Shown piece by piece: positions 51,799 through 64,000 of a DNA stretch of 64,000 bases (within the stretch, counting starts at the first letter, position 1; every line of letters starts with the position of its first letter). Origin of the DNA: Hymenoscyphus infarciens (lineage: Eukaryota; Ascomycota; Leotiomycetes; Helotiales; Helotiaceae); assembly GCA_001414345.1 (NCBI GenBank), contig LLCB01000262.1, positions 1 through 64,000 of the forward strand, in the 5' to 3' direction. The notes beneath the pieces are model-generated. The model did no database searches and was not told the DNA's origin. It worked only from the letters and a program-made list of their open reading frames with translations. Made by a program: the position numbers and the translations under genes.

Positions 51799-52024
51799 CT
51801 TCACCTCTTTCACCTCTTTCACCTCTTTCACATCTTTCACATCTTTCACCTCCTCCACCTCCTTCACGCACCAAAGGAGAAACCGAAATCCCTCCCACTA
51901 GCAAAGAAGAGCAAGCAAGCAAGCAAGCAAGCAAGCAATTCCACTCCACTCCATTCCACTCCATTCCACTCACTCACTCCACTCCACTCCATTCCATTCC
52001 ATTCCACTCACTCACTCCACTCCC
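51799..52024. repeat. Cluster of micro- and minisatellites
   Basis: In order: about seven copies of a 9-mer tttcacctc, then at 51907-51936 seven copies of caag, then alternating attcc/actcc pentamers to 52024. All belong to simple tandem repeats. They lie between the broken gene at 50613 and the possible exon at 52072. Confidence 0.8.
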
Positions 52025-52071
52025 TTCCCGCCCAACCAAACCTAACCTACGCCCCGATCCAGCCACCCTAG

Positions 52072-52860
52072 ATGTTTTATGAAAAGAAGAAGAAGAAGGA
52101 TTCGGTAAGTCTGTAGATTGATTCATCCTAGGTCATTGGGTTGGGCTCTTGGTTCTTGGTTCTTGGTTCTTGATCTTGTCATTCTTGGTCTTGTCATTCT
52201 TTGGTGAATTACTTACCTATGTATGGTAGAGTTTACTCGTAGCTAGCTAAGCCATGGTTTGTTGACTCGCAACCTTCGATTCCTCGCAACTCAGATGGCT
52301 TGCAAGCTCAAGAAATCTTCGGCCGACACTAGATAAACGGATAAACTGTCTTGGAGTGAGGAACTCGCGCGTAAGCTATGAGTTACTCACGTGTTAAGCT
52401 GCGAGTAAGCCATAACTTACTCACGAGTCACCCAGGCATCTCACTCCCACCACCCACTTCACTTCACTCACCATCTCAAATCACGCAATCAAGAATAGAA
52501 GAACTTGATCATATAAACAACTCTCATCCTCATTCATTACTTGCTTTCCTCGTTCGGGAAGAAGGGAAGAAGAAGAAAATTACGTAGAATACATTATAAA
52601 TTTACGGACAGCACGAGATATTTCTTTCGAGAGGAGAAGGAAAAGACAATCATCCCATCCCCCTTTCATCATCACCCACCAACTCCACTCACAACCACCA
52701 CCATCTCCCGAGTTTCCCTACACCCATCCAGTACCAACCAGCTCTCATACCCCATCCACAATTGATCTTCGAACAAGATTCCAACGCTCCCTCGCAAATT
52801 GATATCCCGTCCATCAATTATCCCCAATATGATTATTTCCCTCCAGTCTTCGGTACATGA
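52072..52860 (+). CDS. Possible small two-exon gene
   Basis: A start MFYEKKKKKDS (52072-52104) runs into a good donor gtaagt. An acceptor cag before 52612 opens an 82-codon frame in the same phase, ending IDIPSINYPQYDYFPPVFGT and a stop at 52858-52860. The spliced length is 282 nt (93 aa). The intron would be 507 bp, and several other frames compete, so the model is weak. No family is recognised. Confidence 0.2.
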
Positions 52861-53663
52861 GAAAGAGTTGGTGTTGGTTCGTTGCTTTGACTTGCATGAA
52901 TAGAAATCCAGAGAGAGAGAAGGCGAAAAGAATCCGTCCGCATAGGATGAATGCATCGAGTAGTGGTAGATGCCAAGGCGTAGGAGAAAAACAAGAAAAC
53001 ATCCTCCCTTCTCCTCTCAAAAACAAGAAGCCATCTTCCCTATCGACCGCATAATGTACCGAAACGTAAAACGTTCCCAACCCACAGGAGGATACCCTCA
53101 TTGGAATCTAACAATCCCTGAAGAAAGTGATGTGGTTGTTCAGCTTGTCTGTTTTCGTTTTGTTTTGTTGTAAAAAAGACACTAACATTGAAACATTTCG
53201 TTCGAATCCGCGATGCGATAGGAACTTGCCGTTTCATTTTTTCGCCATGGTCCAACCCAAAAAATTGATGCAACTCCAATCCTGATTTGTCGGGTTTCCC
53301 AAAGACGGCGAACCGAAAAAAGAGAAGAAAAAAGAAAACACAAAGAAGAAGAAAGAGGCGCTGAAAGAAGCCGGCTGGGTAGTGCATGAGAAGAAGATGG
53401 TAGGTTTCGTACACTACATACAGCGAAAACGAAGAATATGGCAAATGCGAGGCGGAAGGTCCGGGAAAAGGTTAGGACTCCGCTCCTACCCAGACATGCC
53501 TCAAGCACCCGGTACGGGACATGTACAGAGAGAGGGCTCGTGGAAGTGTGTGTCAATGGCGTCTATCGAGAGAGGTTTTTGTGCAGGTCGGAAGAAAGGT
53601 AAAGGGTGTCTAGGAGAAAGGAAACGTTCATCATCGAGGTTTTGGTGGGATTGGTGGGAAGAT
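52861..53663. other. Intergenic DNA
   Basis: No supported gene; open frames on both strands overlap and lack motifs. The right end is the 3' flank of the membrane-protein gene. Confidence 0.4.
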
Positions 53664-54248
53664 CTACGAGTATTGATCCTTTTGGTGCTTCTCCTTGAGG
53701 CCTCCAATTCGGTCCATGTCGATCGAGTGAAATCGTTCTCCGCTCTCCTTTTCATATGCTGGTAACTGCTCATCTTCTGGTAATGGTTCGAGCCCAACGC
53801 TGGTGTCTCCAACACGTACGACTACCACGCGGCCACTTGTTCGTCGTCCAGCGTCATCTTGCTCATCTGGAAAGGTGATTCTGATTTCTGGGACGGGCGA
53901 GGTTGGGGTTGACGGGCCGCTCATCATTGGGGATTTCTCGTCATACACGTAGATGTTTGAGTGACGGGTGTATGCTGGGGCGGTGATTGTGAGGCGTCGG
54001 TGCCCTTGTTGTTGTTGTGTGGTTGGTTCGTTGTGCATTGGAAGTGACTGCCGGGCAATGGCGTTCTTTCGGCGGATTCTTCTCAGCAAGAAAAGGGAGC
54101 CTACTAATGAGAGAGCAACGAAGACCAAGACCAGGAGGGCGATGACAAGATCCAGCATGGTGTTGTTTTGCGCTTTGTTGTTGGGAGAATCGTCACGGAC
54201 GGTGAGGAGGGCACTGCCTCGGGAAACGAGTGTTGATATTGAGTCCAT
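53664..54248 (-). CDS. Small single-pass membrane protein with LPxY motif
   Basis: One exon of 194 aa. A short N-terminal lumenal or extracellular part (residues 1-30) is followed by one strong membrane helix (about 31-55, MLDLVIALLVLVFVALSLVG) and a positive stop-transfer segment (RRIRRKNAIARQ), giving a type III or type I topology with a cytosolic tail. The tail is polar and contains PTTQQQQGHRR, a MSGPSTPTSPVPE Ser/Thr-Pro cluster and EDEQLPAYEKE, similar to LPxY sites bound by Rsp5/Nedd4-type ubiquitin ligases. No enzyme domain is present. Function unknown; a role in plasma-membrane sorting or signalling is a guess from the tail. The upstream region 54249-54930 is CT-rich and may be a long leader. 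Confidence 0.65.
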   Translation of the reverse strand: MDSISTLVSRGSALLTVRDDSPNNKAQNNTMLDLVIALLVLVFVALSLVGSLFLLRRIRRKNAIARQSLPMHNEPTTQQQQGHRRLTITAPAYTRHSNIYVYDEKSPMMSGPSTPTSPVPEIRITFPDEQDDAGRRTSGRVVVVRVGDTSVGLEPLPEDEQLPAYEKESGERFHSIDMDRIGGLKEKHQKDQYS

Positions 54249-56608
54249 TGTGGAATTATATGATCATGAATATAGGGTTCGTAAAGTAACGGGAATCGCT
54301 CGCCGTGAGTGATGGGGAAGAAATTGTCGTTAATACTCGCGCTGTCTATTTCACCGGGAGGGTCAGCTAATTGTCCGCATGCTTGAAGGACCATCCTCCC
54401 GAATTGATAGCATCGATCGAGGGTCTTTCGATTGTAGGACGGACCATGGGCACCGGAAAGGAGGGAAAAGGTCAATATTAAGGGTCGAGGGATATCTTTT
54501 TGATATCTAGAACGGCCGAGGAATGAAGGGACTTACACAGAGACCAAAAGGCTTCGTTGGTTAGTCCAAGGGGGTGATCGAGAGAGGGCTGGAAGGTTGA
54601 AGGTTCGTAAAACGAAAGAATGGACGGGATAGGCTGAGAGAGTGAAGCCGATGAACCAGGAATGAGTGTGGGTTCCCAAAGGGAGAAAGAGAGTGTTTGG
54701 GGGGGGGGGAGGGGGGGAAGGAGTGACTGGCGCAACTCTCGTTGGCGATGGACTTGAAGCTTTCTTTTTGGGTTTTTGACTCTTGTGTCGTGGGAGGGGG
54801 AGGCAAGGACAACGGGCGACGAGAAAGAGTCAAGAAGTCGAGCAACGAGACTAAGAAGGCGTGGATGGGGTGAGGGTACAGGCACCCGCACTTACTGGTG
54901 ACAGGCCAGCAGCTGCCAGGAACCACCGGCAGAAGGCTGGATGAAGCTAAATGAAGCTAAATGAAGCTAAATGAAAGCTAATTACTCGCTTGGCGCGTGG
55001 ATCGGCCTCTTTCGGCTAGAGAAGCCGTGATGGATGCAGCCATCCCTGCATGAAGAACACTCATCAGACATACGAGCCAATCACAGGCCACGAGCGACTT
55101 TGAATTATGGGCACGTGAGAGGTTGCCGCCCCACTTCTTCGGTCCTTGGAGCCAACGGTTCCTCTTGGATTGCTTGTGTTGATTGGCAGGGTGGGGGAGG
55201 GCCGGAGATGAAAACAATCTTGACCTCCCTATCACCATGTTGTACATAAACGCTCACATGGCTGCTGGCGATTCGCGATTGAAAAAAGGCTCTTTCTCTC
55301 TCCTTTTGGCTGTTGGTAGTGTGCTCTCTCCTCTCGTATGAGATCACTCATCCCACCTCCAATATCACCCACCACACACACCTTTGTCTTCTCCAAGCGT
55401 TAAAAAAATGAATAAAGGCATGTTTCCCCAAGTGATCCCCATCTGAGTCCCCCCTCTGCTTCCGTTTCACGCGCACATCAATTGACAACTCTAATCTCTC
55501 CTCTACCCCACGGGCCCTCATTCTGCCCCATAGCCAACCTCCGCCATCAAAGCAATGCCAACTCCATTCCGTTCAATTCAAGCTAAGCTAAGCTTCGTAA
55601 AATGAAGAGAGAAGGCATCCTGATGGAAGTGACACGATGCGTGGCTTCCTCTTCTCCCATTTATTTCCATTTCCATTCCCACTTCGTACTCGTGGTAGAA
55701 AAGAAGAATAGAAACAATAAAATCAGCATGCATCCTACCCTAGAGCTTTCCCCATTTTCGGACAAATCCAGACCAATCACACCCCCTTCTCACTGCAGAG
55801 GATCAAAAGAGGCCATCTCCTATCCAATAGGAAGCGCGCATTCCTTGCTAAGCTTCTAAGCTTCACGTAACGAGTTACTCCGTACCTTACCGCAGCCCAC
55901 TTCGCTACGAGGATGGATGGAAGCGAGGAGGATTGTTTGCTCTCGTACCGCCGCAAAGGAAGAACCGAATGGATGAATGTCTAGCTTGGTTTTTGATTCT
56001 TGGACTTTAGATAGGCTTGATGATAGATGGTAAAATGTGGATTGTGAGAAGAGGATCACGTTTTCCTTCCTTCCTTCCACGTGTTGCTGCCTGCGGTGCG
56101 GCACCCATTTTAGCTCCGAAGGTTTGCGAGCCAGCGCCAAGGCAGGTACGAATCTAGCCTCCGCGCGTTTGGATCCATCGGTTGATGTCAACCTCCGGAC
56201 GAAACGTTAGAGAACTCAAGACCTTTCGAAACTTGGACGTCGTTATCTTTCGTCTTATATCCGTCGGAATTTGACATGTTTGCAGCGTTGAGATGACTTG
56301 GACTTGTGAGCCGTGGAAGTCAGAATTTCATTTTCAGGGTGGAGTTTGAGATCGCGATTGCGATTACTGATCGCGCGGCCAAGGTCTCCGAACGGTTGAT
56401 GGGATGGGATGGGATGGGATGAATTCCTTACAGGTGTTGGATTGTCCATACATAATCATCATGCATTTCCTTCTTCCTTCACGTCGGATCGTTGCTTTCT
56501 CGTCGCGTCTCTCTCTCTGGTAGGTAGCTGGTTATTTTCGACCTCTCCGCAGTCGGTTGAGGTTTCCCAGGAGACTTTGTCCAGGGCCAGGAATTGCTTC
56601 TGCTCATG
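54249..56608. other. Leader or promoter and gene-free interval
   Basis: Short frames on both strands are low in complexity and unsupported. An atgaagctaa repeat (54941-54980) and tggga repeats (56400-56421) are present. Confidence 0.4.
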
Positions 56609-56720
56609 GAATTACTTCTTTTGCCTCAACCCTCTTTTTCACAAATAGCAAGAACTTATGTATTGAATTACTTCTCTTGTCCCGATCCTCTTTTTCATAA
56701 ATAGCAAGAACTTATGTATT
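56609..56720. repeat. 56-bp tandem duplication
   Basis: Two adjacent copies (56609-56664, 56665-56720) begin gaattacttct and end caagaacttatgtatt. They differ at about five positions, mainly transitions. Confidence 0.8.
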
Positions 56721-57330
56721 GAAAAGGAAATCCGAAGGGGGTTTTTATACTCTTGGTGTGGACGGAGAGTCGTGCCTTCCAGGTTCCATTCTCGATGTTA
56801 GCCTGAGAGCTGGAGGTGAGAGGGAAAGAGCGACCTCGACACTCAAGTCGACGGGAAGGAACGGACCAGCTGGTCTCCACTTTTTCCTTCTATCAAGACC
56901 GAGTGGTGGAGTTATATATACATAGGTCGTGCCTTTCCTTCTCGCTCTCGTCGTCGTAGCGCGATGTTGAGGTTGTTCCTTTCCTGTCCGATAAACGAGC
57001 TAGGGAAGGAACGAGATATGGAAGAGACGGATTGGACGGAGGTCGTGGCTTCCATTTTCGCTGCTTTCCTCCTTATAACGCTCTTTCCCCCTCACATCGA
57101 AGTCAACATCACGACTTCCAGACTCGGTATCGGAGGAGTAGGGAAGGAACGACCCTCGAAACGACGAACGGGACTATCAGTATTGAGTATTCATTCCACC
57201 CATAATAACAAAAGGCTCGTAAGAAAAGATATATATTTCAGAACCTTTCCATCAACGACAACTTTCGAGGTTAGTTCAGAAGAGCAGTTTTTTCTTCTTT
57301 AGAGGCAGAGCAGATAGGAGAAAGATATAT
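56721..57330. other. Gene-free edge of the AT-rich block
   Basis: The composition is ordinary to about 57310 and then switches sharply to AT-rich DNA. The word gggaaggaac recurs at several points without forming a tandem array. No gene is supported. Confidence 0.4.
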
Positions 57331-57569
57331 GTCGATAGCAGGAGTCGGTCTTAGAGAGAAATAATATTATAATAAAAAGGTTAACTCTTATTTAAAAAAA
57401 CGTAGACTTAATTAAATAAGAAAAATAGCTTCGATATTATATTAAGAGTACTTAATATTATATCTATATATCGCGCGCTAAGTAGCGCCGTATAACCTAA
57501 ATAGTAAAAACTTATACTTCTTTAAATATTTACTAAAAAAGAGTCTATTACTTTAAAAATCCTTGTCGT

Positions 57570-58210
57570 ATACTAGTATACTTATCTATCTCTCTTCTTT
57601 ATTAGAAAAAGGAAAAAACCTCTCTTCTTATAAAGATTTAACTAAAAAAAAAACGAAAAAAAAAAGATATAAAAAAAGTATTAAAAAAAACAGGCTTATT
57701 ACTATTATTTCAAGATATAAATAGAATAGAGAGTATATAAGATAAGATATAAGTCTATAAAACTATTCTATCTATTCTTATTTTTCTTTTTCTTTTTCTT
57801 TTTATTTTCATCTCTAAATATTAAAGATTAAATTATATATATTAAATTAAACCTCTAAATAAGATCTCTTTTAAAAAAGCGAAATATAGATATCTTAACT
57901 TAAATCCTTCTCTCTTTCTTAAGAGTTATATATAAGTTAAGAAAGAAGAATAAAGAATATTATCTAGGAAATACTATAAGTAGATAGAGTTAATAGAGCT
58001 AATAAGTTATTAGAGAGAGAAAAGAAGATTCTTTTAAATTAGAGATTAATTTTTTTCTTTTTTCTCTCTCTTAGATTAAGAGTTTAGAGATTAAGAGCTT
58101 TAGAGACTTAGAGAGTATATATATCTATAAAAAAAGAAGAAAGAAGAAGAAAAAGATAGTAAATATTATTTTCTCTTCTCTTTTTTGTCTTTCTTTTTCT
58201 CTCTCTCTTT
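57570..58210 (+). repeat. Direct repeat A, left copy
   Basis: Matches 60986-61615 in the same orientation, with gaps in the A-rich part. Shared words include ggaaaaaacctctcttctta, aaacctctaaataagatctc and aggaaatactataagtagat. Confidence 0.75.
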
Positions 58211-58339
58211 CTTAAACTTAAGTAGTAATATAAAATTTATTAGATTATTATACTATATAATATAGAATAAATATTATAAGTTCTTATCTAAGATAATAAA
58301 ATATTATTAAAAAATTAAGAATAATTAATAAAATTATAA

Positions 58340-58630
58340 TAGTATAAAATATATACTACTACTAAAGAGATATATAGAAGTATATTCGAGATAGAATAAT
58401 ATATATAAATACTAGGTTCTAATATAGAAGAAAAGACTAAACTAGTCTTTTCTAACTCTAGAAGAGTAAGCTACTATATATAAGAGGTTTAAATAATAAA
58501 AAAGAGTTTAAAACTAAATAATAATATATATTAGCTAATATAAAAGCCTAAACCTATATAATCTTTCTAAAACAGATAATATAAAATAATAATAGCTAAA
58601 ACCTTATATATAGTAAGTACTTCTAGCTAT
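58340..58630 (+). repeat. Direct repeat B, left copy
   Basis: Matches 60649-60960 in the same orientation. Shared words include actagtcttttctaactcta and tatattagctaatataaaag. Confidence 0.75.
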
Positions 58631-60648
58631 CTAAGATAGCTTAGATAATAAGCTATTATATCTCTCTCTCTTAAAAAAGACTTATTCTAAGTCTTTACTA
58701 TACTATTAGAGTTAAATTAAAATAGTATAAGTTATAATATTTATTATATTTATTAATTTTATTATAAGTAAGATATTAGTTTTTAGTTTTTAGGTCTTAA
58801 TTATAGCTAACCTAGTTTATAAATACTTATAAAAGAGACTTTATTTCTAGTTCTTTTATATTAAAAATAAATGTTTATATTTACTAAAAAAGTATAGTTT
58901 AATCTTATCTAGTAGATTAGAAAAAGTTTAAAGTAGAGTTAGATAATATTTAGTTAGTATTCTTAAAGATAGTAATAACTTAGCTAAGAGCTTACTTTTA
59001 AGTATATTTTAACTAATTTATATCTAATTTAAATTACTAAAAGAGTATAAGTCTAAAAAGTTTAAAATAAGTTAAAGATAAGTTTAAAGTAGAGTTAGAA
59101 GTAAATATTAAAAGGTAATATTATAAGTAGTAGTAATATCTTAGCTAAGAGCTTACTTTAAGAGTATATTAATTTATATCTAATTTAAAGAATTTAAATA
59201 AAAAAAGACTTCTAGCTTAACTAAAAGTAAAAGAAAGTAAAGAAAGTAAGAAAGACTTTTTACTAGAGTTAGTAGAGTTTTAGCTAGTTAAAAGTAAAGT
59301 TATTACTAAAGCTTATTATATTTTTTAAGTAACTAGAAATAATAAAAAGAGATAGTTATAAATATAGTAGTATCTAAGTTTAAATATCTAATTATATAAA
59401 ACTATATTACTTAAGCTTATAAGCTATCTTATTTCTTTTAGTAATTTAGATTTAAACTAAAGTACTTAAGAACTTATTTATCTTTTAATTTTAAAGAAGA
59501 GTTACTATTATATTATAAAGAGTTTAAAGCTTAATAGAGAGTATTCTTTTAAACTAAAGAGTATCTTAGTAAAGTTATAATTCTAGTATCTTTTAAAAGT
59601 AGTAGACGTATTTTAGAGTTAAGATATATCTTATATATAAAAGAACCTTTCTAATTCTAGTATCTCTCTAAGTATAGCTTTATTTAAAAAGTAATCTTTT
59701 AAAGTTAATAAAAGTTTCTTTAGTATAATCTTCTTTTAATTCTACTTCTTTCTCTTTTAAGTTTTATACTAGTAGCTAAGACTTAGTTTATAACTAAGTA
59801 ATTATAATCTTTTTAGTTATTTATTAATAAAGGTATTTTTAAAGATATATAAAGTAGTAGAAAGGTATTAAAGATAGTAGTATCTTTTAAGTAAAAGAAG
59901 TTTAAATTTAAGCTTTTAAAAGTAAAAAAGAGTTTAAATAAAGATTTAAAAGAGAGTTATATTAAAAAGAGTTTAAAAGTAAGTTTTTAACTTTAAAGTT
60001 TACTTATAATTTTTTTATCTATTTTAGCTAATTAATTATTTATCTTTTATTTTACTATCTTCTTATTTATATATTATTTATATTTAAGAAGTCTTATTTA
60101 TTATTTTTTTATTTTATTAAAATCTTCTAAGTCTTAGTATATAAGTATAATTTAAAAAGAGTTTAAAGAGTCTTTTAAAAAGAGAGGTAGCTTTAGAAGA
60201 TATTTATTACTTAATATCTTATAGGAGAACTAGTTTAAAAAGACTTAAAGTCTCTTAGAAATTTAATATAATATTAATTTAGAGAAAAGAAGAGATAAGA
60301 TTAGATTTAGAAGCCTTTTAAATAACTTTTTTATTAATAGTTAACTTATTTACTAAACCTATATATAATAGTCTTTATATAAAAAGAGTTATTAGAATTC
60401 TAAATACTTAGTATATTTAAATCTTATAATATATAAGATATAATTTTTATTAACTATTTATAATTAATACTAAACTCTAATATTACTAGTTATCTAAGAG
60501 ATCTCTAGAATTCTAGCTATTTAAGAATATTATTATTCTAGTCTAAATCTAGACTAAATTATTTTTAAAATAAAAGAAAGTAATAAAAAGCTTAAAAGAA
60601 ATATTATTTATACTATTATTAGTAAAGAAGAGTTTAGTCTTTTTATAT

Positions 60649-60960
60649 AATAGTATAAAATATATACTACTATAGAAAAGATATATAAGAGTACGTTTAG
60701 TAGAATAATATACGTAGATACTAGGCTCTAATATAGAAGAAAAAGCTAAACTAGTCTTTTCTAACTCTAGAAGAGTAGACTACTATATATAAGAGGTTTA
60801 GACGATATAAAAGAGATATAAAACCGAATAATAATATATATTAGCTAATATAAAAGCCTAAACTCTATAAAGTACGTCTAAAAGCTTAGACGTATATAAT
60901 CTTTCTAAATTAGATAATATAATATAATAACTACTAAAACTTTATATATATAGTATATAC
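60649..60960 (+). repeat. Direct repeat B, right copy
   Basis: Same-orientation partner of 58340-58630. It retains more CG sites (for example agtacgtctaaaagcttaga) than the left copy, so the two have decayed differently. Confidence 0.75.
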
Positions 60961-60985
60961 TATATAATCTCGGCTATATAAGATA

Positions 60986-61615
60986 GTATACTAGTATAAT
61001 CTCTCTCTTTTATTAGAAAAAGGAAAAAACCTCTCTTCTTATAAATATCTAAAATAAAAAAATATCTAAAATAAAAAAAGTAAAATAATAAAAAAAGAAG
61101 TAGCTTTATTATTATTATTTCAAGCTATAAATAGAATAGAGAGTATATAAGATAAGAGATAAGTCTATAAAACTATTTTCTTTTTTCTTTTTCTTTTTCT
61201 TTTTCTTTTTATCTTTAAGTATTAAATATTAAATTATAAATATTAAATTAAACCTCTAAATAAGATCTCTTTTAAAAAAGATAAATATAGATATCTTAAC
61301 TTAAATCCTACTTCCTTTCTTAAGAGTTATATATAAGTTAAGAAAGAAGAATAAAGAATATTATCTAGGAAATACTATAAGTAGATAGAGCTAATAGAGC
61401 TAATAAGTTATTAGAGAGAGAAAAGAATATTCTTTTAAATTAGAGATTAATTTTTTTTCTCTTTTTTCTCTCTCTTAGATTAAGAGTTTAAGAGATTTAG
61501 AGAGTATATATCTAAAAAGAATTTAAAAGATTTAGAGAGAATATATTTTAAATAAATAAAAAAAACCGTAGTAAGTATTATATTATTATTTTATTTTTGT
61601 CTTTCTCTTTCGCTT
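60986..61615 (+). repeat. Direct repeat A, right copy
   Basis: Same-orientation partner of 57570-58210. It directly follows repeat B, whereas on the left side A precedes B, so the pairs are nested as A-B-(2 kb)-B-A. Confidence 0.75.
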
Positions 61616-62313
61616 TTTATAGCTTAGACCTCTCTTTATAAAGTTATATTATAAGTCTACGAGCTATTTTAACTTTAAAATCTTAAGAATTAGCGTTATA
61701 GAGATCTATTTATATATTTATCTATATATATTCTAAATACTAATCTTAAATTCTAGCTTTCTAGTTTTTATACTCTCTCGACTTTTTTCTTAATTATATA
61801 TTCTTCTTTTCTACTCTAAAATAATAAAGGAATAAAGAAATAAATAAATAAAAATTATATTTTTTTGAAATTCAAAAGAGAAGATTAGAGTTTTCTATCT
61901 AAATACTATTATTATTATTATTATCTTAAAAGAAAGCGGTTATAGTTAACTTACTTACTTACTTCTAGCTTTTTTTTTAGTTTTATTAGTCTTAGATAAG
62001 AGAGATTATTAACTCGAGAGAGAAATTCAAGTATTTTTTATCTATCTTAATCTAGTCTATAGTAAGAAGAAGAAGAAGAAGGAAAAGAAAGAATATTATA
62101 TTATAGTTTAGTCGATTATTAGAGAGGTTTGAGTTTAGGTCGAGATAAGATAACCAAAGTGAGAGAGAGAGTCTAGATAAGTGATATTAGAGTAGGCAGG
62201 ATATAAACTAGTGCTATCTAAGTTGAATAGTTTCTTAGGTGCCTCGGATTTATTATTTAAAGAATTTAGATTACCGTGTATAATCAAGTGACTCCTTAAG
62301 AGAGTGTTATTAT

Positions 62314-62348
62314 GTTGAAAGTTGAAAGTTGAAAGTTGAAAGTTGAAA
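62314..62348 (+). repeat. 7-bp tandem repeat
   Basis: Five perfect copies of gttgaaa are followed by degenerate units gctgaaa and attaaaa. Confidence 0.9.
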
Positions 62349-64000
62349 GCTGAAAATTAAAAGCTGACGGTTGATAATAAGATAGGTATCTTGTAATTTT
62401 CTTTCTAGGCGATCGATGTCTAATATAAAAAATAGGTTTATATGATTTAGAGCTTTTCATCTTTTGAGGCAATCGAGATAAGGAATTTTAGAACTATAGT
62501 ATAAGACGAGAAAACGTTCTAGCTTTTAAGAGTATTAAAGGGAGATATATATACGGTAATTATCTATTTTGCTCTCTAAATAATGATTTATATCTTAAAT
62601 ATCCCTTGATTAATGAATAATACCTAGAATATCTCTTGTTTTTATACCTCTTATTTTTAGAGAGTAAAACTATTAAAATAGGAGTATTCTAGTTAATAAA
62701 GATATTTTTCTTATTTATTATTTTCTCTATACTAATATACTAAAAATTTAATAAATATAGTAAATTAACCTACTACTATACTATCTACCTACTTCTTAAT
62801 ATATAAACTTTTATAAGTACTCTCTAGTATAATACTCTAATCTTTACGCTTTCGTTTATCTCTTAAATCAACGGCTTTTTAGCTCTTCTAAGTACTTAGA
62901 TTAACCTTAATTCTAATTCCTCCTTACGTAGTAGGATTAATTCTTAGCTTAGCACTATCTATACTAATTTCGCCTTAAACGTCTATATTCTCCTACTCCT
63001 ACTCCTGCTTCTACTCCTACTCCTACTCCTACTTCTACTCTACTATCTTTACTCTATATAATTAATCTAATATTAATAGCGTAAGGCAACGTCTATTAAT
63101 ATCTACTATATACTCTTAATCTATATAGTAATAATACCTATCTATTATACTCTAACTATTACTTAATCGTTGCTTTTCCTTCTTACTTTAAGTACTTAAA
63201 ACTTTAAAGTATACTTCTAGCTTAATAAATCGCTTATTAATTCCTCTTCTACTAGTAATATTATATCGACGTTATACGCTCTCTATAGCTTACTCGGTTT
63301 CGCTATCGTTACTTATACTTATAATTAAGGGTTCGTCGAGCTCGAATAGCTCTTCTAGTAGTAGCTTAGATAATAGGAAAAAGTCTTCTAAGCTATTAGA
63401 AAAGCTATTAAATTCCTTCTTATATTCCTCTCTACTATCTCTATTCTTATTCTTATTCTTAAGAGATTCTAAAACTTAGTTTTAATAATAGAAGGTAATT
63501 TATACTTTATTAGTAGTAGTAAGATTAGATTAGTAAAGAGGATTATTATTAATATCTTTAAGAAAGACTTCCTAGTCTCTAAACTCATTGTTACTTAATT
63601 AGTTACTATCTTCTCTAAAAACTACCTCTTTTATCTTTTATATACGTCTATAAGCTGATAATATACCTGTATATATTCTCGAATTATAACTAACTTCTTA
63701 GTAATTATAATACTTACGATTTAATAGTTAATACTCTTAATAGATATATACCTTTTTTAGTCGTCCTATATAACGCTTAATTAGTAGTAGTAAAATACTA
63801 GAAGTAGAATAAAGCTTATTAATTATAAGAAAAGGCTTGAAAGTAGAATAGTATATTATATAATAATTTAAGAGTAAATAGCTATAGTAGAAGAATTATA
63901 TAACGTCGATAGTAAGATATTAGTAATAGGTAATTATATATAAATAAGGTAATTAATAATCCTAGAAAGAGAGATATAAGTAAGTACGCTCTTTAAGATT

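Larger units (their letters stand above)
57331..64000. other. RIP-degraded AT-rich repeat block
   Basis: The block is almost free of CA and TG dinucleotides up to about 62100, rich in TA, and has no open frame of meaningful length. It contains the direct repeats listed separately, and two diverged tandem segments near 58920-59030 and 59060-59190 that share agtttaaagtagagttag and cttagctaagagcttac. The last 2 kb are less degraded but also gene-free; a tcctac-type microsatellite lies at 62993-63050. Probably old retrotransposon DNA held as heterochromatin. Confidence 0.6.

Noticed and set aside
51799..52024. CRISPR-like array
   Set aside because: Units are 4-9 bp with no spacers; these are simple tandem repeats in a eukaryotic genome.
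53195..53215. tRNA-like TPsiC word gttcgaatcc
   Set aside because: No acceptor stem, D arm or anticodon arm can be paired around it; no tRNA was found in the window.

Overview
The window comes from a filamentous ascomycete (Pezizomycotina). Short phased introns of about 47-100 bp with fungal branch points, a Rad9/Rpl7/Dbp2/Cse1/Tsc2 housekeeping set, a secreted CBM1-GH10 xylanase and AT-rich tracts nearly free of CpA/TpG (the footprint of repeat-induced point mutation, RIP) all point there. A leotiomycete close to Botrytis/Sclerotinia is my best guess, but that is inference only.

Layout. 1-193 is the end of a RIP-mutated TIR element. 1.0-38.0 kb is a gene-rich block: F-box protein (-), RAD9 (+), ATS1/KTI13-like RCC1 protein (-), RPL7 (+) with a C/D snoRNA in intron 2, ISA2 (-), an atypical SDR (+), an oleate delta-12 desaturase paralogue (+), an SRR1-like gene broken by a Tourist-type MITE (-), a CBM1-GH10 xylanase (-), CSE1 (-), TSC2 (+), THI20-type HMP-P kinase/TenA (+) and the DEAD-box helicase DBP2 (+). 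38.0-41.7 kb is gene-poor. 41.7-46.7 kb is a nested transposon: a 4.5-kb hAT-like element with 8-bp target duplication sits inside a ~0.5-kb TA-flanked TIR element whose solo relative is at 50.9-51.4 kb. 46.9-52.9 kb holds gene relics, MITEs and microsatellites. 53.7-54.2 kb carries one small membrane-protein gene. 57.3-64 kb is RIP-degraded AT-rich repeat DNA with long direct repeats and no gene.

The genes do not form a pathway or cluster. They are independent housekeeping functions (ribosome, DNA-damage clamp, nuclear export, TOR control, thiamine, Fe-S assembly, RNA helicase) plus one secreted plant-cell-wall enzyme. The main interest is in gene architecture. Two genes are split by MITEs whose removal restores a frame. 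A three-copy palindromic MITE family sits in introns or intergenic DNA. There are four GC-AG introns among about 51 modelled, a 5-nt microexon inside a CBM1 domain, two introns of one gene that look like copies of each other, and a long DBP2 intron in helicase motif V. Exon joins were derived by hand from splice signals, phase and family conservation; all spliced lengths are multiples of three.
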